This document shows, piece by piece, positions 61,489-64,000 of a DNA stretch of 64,000 nucleotides. Origin of the DNA: Candidatus Kryptoniota bacterium (lineage in GTDB: Bacteria > Bacteroidota > Ignavibacteria > Kryptoniales > JAKASW01); NCBI GenBank assembly GCA_036567965.1, contig DATCTN010000006.1, positions 62,001 through 126,000 of the forward strand, written 5' to 3'. Both the position numbers and the translations under genes were made by a program. The notes under the pieces are model-generated. The model saw only the letters and a list, made by a program, of their open reading frames with translations. It was not told where the DNA came from and did no database searches. Each line of letters begins with the position of its first letter. Within the stretch, counting starts at the first letter, position 1.

Positions 61489-62007
61489 TCAGGCCGCCTT
61501 CACGGTTTCAGTAGGTGTAGTCTTCGGTCTCACCCTGCTCTCACGTCGTATCTTATCCTGGAGTTTCATTAATCCTTCGAGGAGTGCTTCAGGGCGAGGA
61601 GGGCATCCCGGCACATAGACGTCCACCGGTATCACTCGGTCCACACCCTTCAGGACATGGTAACCATGCTCCCAGTACGGTCCGCCGCAATTCGAACACG
61701 AACCCATCGAGATCACGTATCGCGGCTCGGCCATCTGTTCATAGAGTCTCTTGATTCGTGTCGCCATTTTCAGCGTCACAGTGCCCGAAATAATAATAAC
61801 ATCGGCCTGGCGAGGCGTCGCGCGCGGGATGACCCCGAACCGCATTATATCGAAGTGCGACGCTGAGGCGGCCATCATTTCTATCGCACAGCACGCGAGA
61901 CCGAAGTGCATCTGCCACAGCGAAGAGAGCCGCGCCCAGTTGAGAAGATTATCCAGAGAAGTGATTACAATATTACCGTCTTCGAACTGTTTATCGAGCA
62001 ATCCCAT
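61489..62007 (-). CDS. nuoB: NADH-quinone oxidoreductase subunit B
   Basis: Peripheral subunit holding the terminal cluster N2 next to the quinone site. The 172 residues have the adjacent cysteines C39 and C40 ([10 protein letters not shown]), C104 (MGSCSNCGG) and C134 (VPGCPPRPE), exactly the N2 ligands. The true start is the ATG at 62007 (MGLLDKQF), overlapping the nuoA stop in TAATG with GGAG eight bases before. The frame stays open for 65 more codons upstream inside nuoA, but that part is an out-of-frame reading of nuoA. Confidence 0.96.
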   Translation of the reverse strand: MGLLDKQFEDGNIVITSLDNLLNWARLSSLWQMHFGLACCAIEMMAASASHFDIMRFGVIPRATPRQADVIIISGTVTLKMATRIKRLYEQMAEPRYVISMGSCSNCGGPYWEHGYHVLKGVDRVIPVDVYVPGCPPRPEALLEGLMKLQDKIRRESRVRPKTTPTETVKAA

Positions 62008-62444
62008 TATTTCACTCCGGCATGGACGGAAGTTGCCTCCGTCGTCCTGCTCCGCACATAATCGATGTAGCGCGGATGTGGTTTGTCCCAATCGAGATCG
62101 CCCTTCACCCAAACGTATATGTAACCGGCTACGAGCACGGCCAGAAAAATCATCATCTCTACGAACGCGAACATCCCGAGTTTCTGGTAGACGAGCGCCC
62201 ACGGAAACAGGAACACGACTTCAACATCGAATATGAGAAAGATGAGGGCGATTACATAATACCTGACGTTAAACTTTACCCAGCTCTCGCCAACCGGTTC
62301 TTCACCACACTCATATGTAGTGAGTTTCTCCGCGCTTGGTCTGTGTGGCCTCAGCAGTCCCGCAGCAAAAATGGCAACGGCAACGAACATCGCTGCAACG
62401 ATCAAGAAGAGAAGTATTATCCCGAACTGAGAGAGCATTAACAA
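62007..62444 (-). CDS. nuoA: NADH-quinone oxidoreductase subunit A
   Basis: Small membrane subunit of complex I, 145 residues, with three helices. [20 protein letters not shown] (about 39-58) is the conserved loop with the Cys involved in the quinone gate. [20 protein letters not shown] contains the conserved Asp-Glu pair. GGAG precedes the ATG by six bases and a promoter lies just upstream, so this is the first gene of nuoABCDHIJKLMN. Confidence 0.95.
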   Translation of the reverse strand: MLMLSQFGIILLFLIVAAMFVAVAIFAAGLLRPHRPSAEKLTTYECGEEPVGESWVKFNVRYYVIALIFLIFDVEVVFLFPWALVYQKLGMFAFVEMMIFLAVLVAGYIYVWVKGDLDWDKPHPRYIDYVRSRTTEATSVHAGVK

Positions 62445-62883
62445 CTCCGAAAAATTTTCGCGTTCAATTTAAACCTCGATGGAAGGAAAGTCAAGGAAGG
62501 TCAGGCAGCAACAAAGATATTAAAGTTCCTGGATCGAGACTTACTCTAAACAATTTCGACGACACACAACCACATCGCTATCTATATCGGAATCCTTTGG
62601 CAACATTTGAGGGCGGTAGTGACTCAACTTATCGCAATGCATCATGCTTAACTTGGATCATCATTTATTTCTAGAGCCCGAAGCACGCCCGTACCGGAAT
62701 GTTCCTATCCAGTGTTCGGGGTGACACTAAGAATTGAAATTGAGTCCACCACTTTGAGGCCAGACATTTTCTCTTCCGATCATGACGTTTTGTAGTCATT
62801 AGCATTGCGGAGAGTAACGACAACGAGAACTATTTTCAAGTAAGTACCTCTTTGTGTCGCGCAGCAAGGCTTCACACCAACCG
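62445..62883. other. Intergenic region between nuoA and the edge gene
   Basis: 439 bp. The right end of nuoA's leader holds the nuo promoter. The rest has no supported gene; short open frames show no motifs or ribosome-binding sites. It marks the boundary between the core operon and the accessory-looking right end. The stretch 62680-62770 has the look of a decayed mobile-element end, but no inverted repeat or transposase was found. Confidence 0.5.
62466..62494 (-). promoter_or_regulatory. Promoter of the nuo operon
   Basis: On the minus strand TTGACT (62494-62489), a 17-nt spacer and TAAATT (62471-62466) lie 21 nt before the nuoA ATG. The -35 context CTTGACTTTCCTTCC closely resembles that of the tRNA-Gly promoter (CTTGACTTTCTTTCC). 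Confidence 0.65.
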
Positions 62884-63945
62884 CTAAGACGATTTGAGAC
62901 TGTTCGACTCTCTTAACTCTCTCAACGACGAAGAGAAGTTTTGAAAACCCACCTCGTGAACCATTCTGATTCCTTTGCTCATCCCAGTGACGTAGTAGCT
63001 GTCAGGAGTGGGATATTCAACGTGAGTATCTGGATGGATCATCTTATGAAGGTACAGTCCAACAGTCTGCATCTTACCTCCTGTCGCGGCGATGATTAGC
63101 CGTTCATGAAAGCCGTATACATCATAGACATTCTTGAGCACTTGAACCGTCTCACGATAATCCAAAGTGCTCACTGTCCTCGTCAACCTGCCTTCTTCAT
63201 CTAACGGATTGTCAACCGAATATTGCTCGATGAGCTTGGAGTGAATTTCCTGTGTTGCCAGCTCACGCCATTTGAAGTCTGCCCTCGCAGGTCGACCGTT
63301 CAGGAAGATGAGCCTGTGCGGCGTTAATGTTCCCAGCATATGTCTAACGAGTTGCTCATTGAAAGAAGTAAAAGCCACCATTGTGACGGGTTGACCCTGC
63401 ATCCTAATGCTGCTCAAGCATCTTGCTCTCAAGATTGATTCCGATCCGCGACTTGGAAACTTCGCGATTAGACCCATCTCGGATCTGGATTTTGTGTATT
63501 CGCTTTCTGAAGGGGCATATTCCTCAGCTTCTGAATAAATAATCCTTAAGGTCTTCTCATAAGGGGCAAGACCGCACAAAAGAACCAAAATTAGGAATTT
63601 AGTCATAGCGGTAATGTCAACGATAATCTCTTCAACATCTTGGAGGACGGCTGCCAATTTCTCCCCGATCGTGTCCTCTATACCCATCGGACTCAGCACA
63701 TCATATTTGATTTCACCGATTTGGGAACAGCCCAGACTTGAGAGAATATCCTTGACTTCGTTTACTCGATTCTTCCCTTTTGCATGTATATACCTAAACA
63801 TGATGGCACTGTTTAGAGGGATGGCATGATCCTTCGCCAGTTTAGGCCACCCGAGCGCGCGGTCCTCGAAGCCGTAAGCACCGATAAAAAGCCTGTTGAG
63901 TTTTGAAAAGTCCGTGGTAGCGGCAAGCAATGCTGGCAAATTCAT
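62884..63945 (-). CDS. Tandem Rossmann-like protein of unknown function, possibly CARF-like
   Basis: No named family recognised. The 353 residues appear to contain two alpha/beta halves. The first (about 15-145) has RLFIGAYGFEDRALGW near the start and EEIIVDITAMTKFLILVLL, with DITAMTK at 110-116. The second (about 185-330) has VTMVAFTSFNEQLVRHMLG, RLIFLNGRPAR and LIIAATGGKMQTVGLYLHK, with the Gly-rich motif ATGGKMQTVG at 287-296. Paired strand-loop motifs of the D-x-T-x-x-T-K and T-G-G-x-K type recall CARF/Csm6-like nucleotide sensors, but no effector domain is visible. Codon use looks less biased than in the neighbouring nuo genes. The upstream gene end overlaps its ATG by 4 nt. Confidence 0.7.
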   Translation of the reverse strand: MNLPALLAATTDFSKLNRLFIGAYGFEDRALGWPKLAKDHAIPLNSAIMFRYIHAKGKNRVNEVKDILSSLGCSQIGEIKYDVLSPMGIEDTIGEKLAAVLQDVEEIIVDITAMTKFLILVLLCGLAPYEKTLRIIYSEAEEYAPSESEYTKSRSEMGLIAKFPSRGSESILRARCLSSIRMQGQPVTMVAFTSFNEQLVRHMLGTLTPHRLIFLNGRPARADFKWRELATQEIHSKLIEQYSVDNPLDEEGRLTRTVSTLDYRETVQVLKNVYDVYGFHERLIIAATGGKMQTVGLYLHKMIHPDTHVEYPTPDSYYVTGMSKGIRMVHEVGFQNFSSSLRELRESNSLKSS

Positions 63946-64000
63946 TTTCTTTTCTTCTTCGACAATTGCAAACCAGCGATCTCAAGTTGAGGCGAGCGCT
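63942..64000 (-). CDS. C-terminal end of an unidentified gene (partial)
   Basis: On the minus strand an open frame enters from the right edge and ends SPQLEIAGLQLSKKKRK, stop TGA at 63944-63942. The stop overlaps the next gene's ATG in ATGA, a typical co-translated pair. Only about 18 codons are visible, too few to identify the protein. It implies that the tandem-Rossmann protein belongs to an operon continuing outside the window. Confidence 0.45.
   Translation of the reverse strand, partial: RSPQLEIAGLQLSKKKRK

Noticed and set aside
62008-62202. 65-codon N-terminal extension of nuoB
   Set aside because: It is the nuoA coding region read in another frame. The ATG at 62007 with a good ribosome-binding site gives the family N-terminus.
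62680-62770. End of an insertion sequence before the right-edge gene
   Set aside because: The stretch looked reminiscent of transposon ends, but no inverted repeat, target duplication or transposase frame could be shown.

Overview
The window looks like the chromosome of a Gram-negative, respiring bacterium of the FCB group, most likely Bacteroidota or Ignavibacteriota/Chlorobi-like. The reasons are an Omp85 protein and other outer-membrane barrels, a DUF5916 barrel protein, a folP-cdaA pair, PspC, and a complex I cluster without nuoEFG. This placement is an inference from gene content; no rRNA is present. Gene density is high, and most of the window is core metabolism and housekeeping. Only the last ~1.1 kb looks accessory.

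Layout. 1-2.4 kb: sdhC-sdhD-sdhA (minus strand; sdhA runs off the left edge). It diverges from 2.6-6.7 kb sucA-sucB (2-oxoglutarate dehydrogenase E1 and E2), so two adjacent TCA-cycle steps share one control region. 6.7-8.6 kb: galT and an AlkD-like DNA glycosylase (minus). 8.7-12.1 kb: the carbamoyl-phosphate synthase large chain, encoded as two separate genes. 12.1-19.6 kb (plus): an Omp85 protein, a UbiA prenyltransferase, a secreted M1 peptidase and a DUF5916 protein. 19.6-24.7 kb (minus): phoB-phoR-phoU, then a coiled-coil protein ending in a receiver domain, then PspC. 24.7-25.4 kb: tRNA-Cys, tRNA-Gly, a broken tRNA-Pro copy carrying a palindromic insertion, and an intact tRNA-Pro. 25.6-30.3 kb (plus): tilS-hpt-ftsH and a polyprenol-kinase-like gene. 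30.3-41.2 kb (minus): dxr-rseP, then a four-gene envelope cluster (Ig-like secreted protein, FecR protein, outer-membrane barrel, CHASE2 adenylate cyclase), then ruvB and mpg. 41.4-46.6 kb (plus): a membrane protein, a methylmalonyl-CoA-mutase large chain, a LysM lytic transglycosylase and a LOG protein. 46.7-50.7 kb (minus): folP-cdaA-GT2-pcm-miaA. 50.8-51.1 kb: rpsU with a strong terminator. 51.6-62.4 kb (minus): nuoA-B-C-D-H-I-J-K-L-M-N. 62.9-64 kb (minus): a tandem Rossmann, possibly CARF-like, protein and the tail of another gene.

Several promoters with good sigma70-type boxes at 17-18 nt spacing can be read directly (sdhC, tRNA-Gly, tRNA-Pro, dxr, mltD, folP, rpsU, nuoA). Shine-Dalgarno sequences (GGAG, GAGG) precede many starts and were used to choose among in-frame start codons.

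The most unusual items are the tRNA-Pro copy split in its T-loop by a 68-bp palindromic block, the CHASE2/FecR/barrel/Ig cluster, the coiled-coil receiver protein, the two-gene carB and the tandem-Rossmann protein at the right edge. No CRISPR array, intact insertion sequence or integrase was seen.
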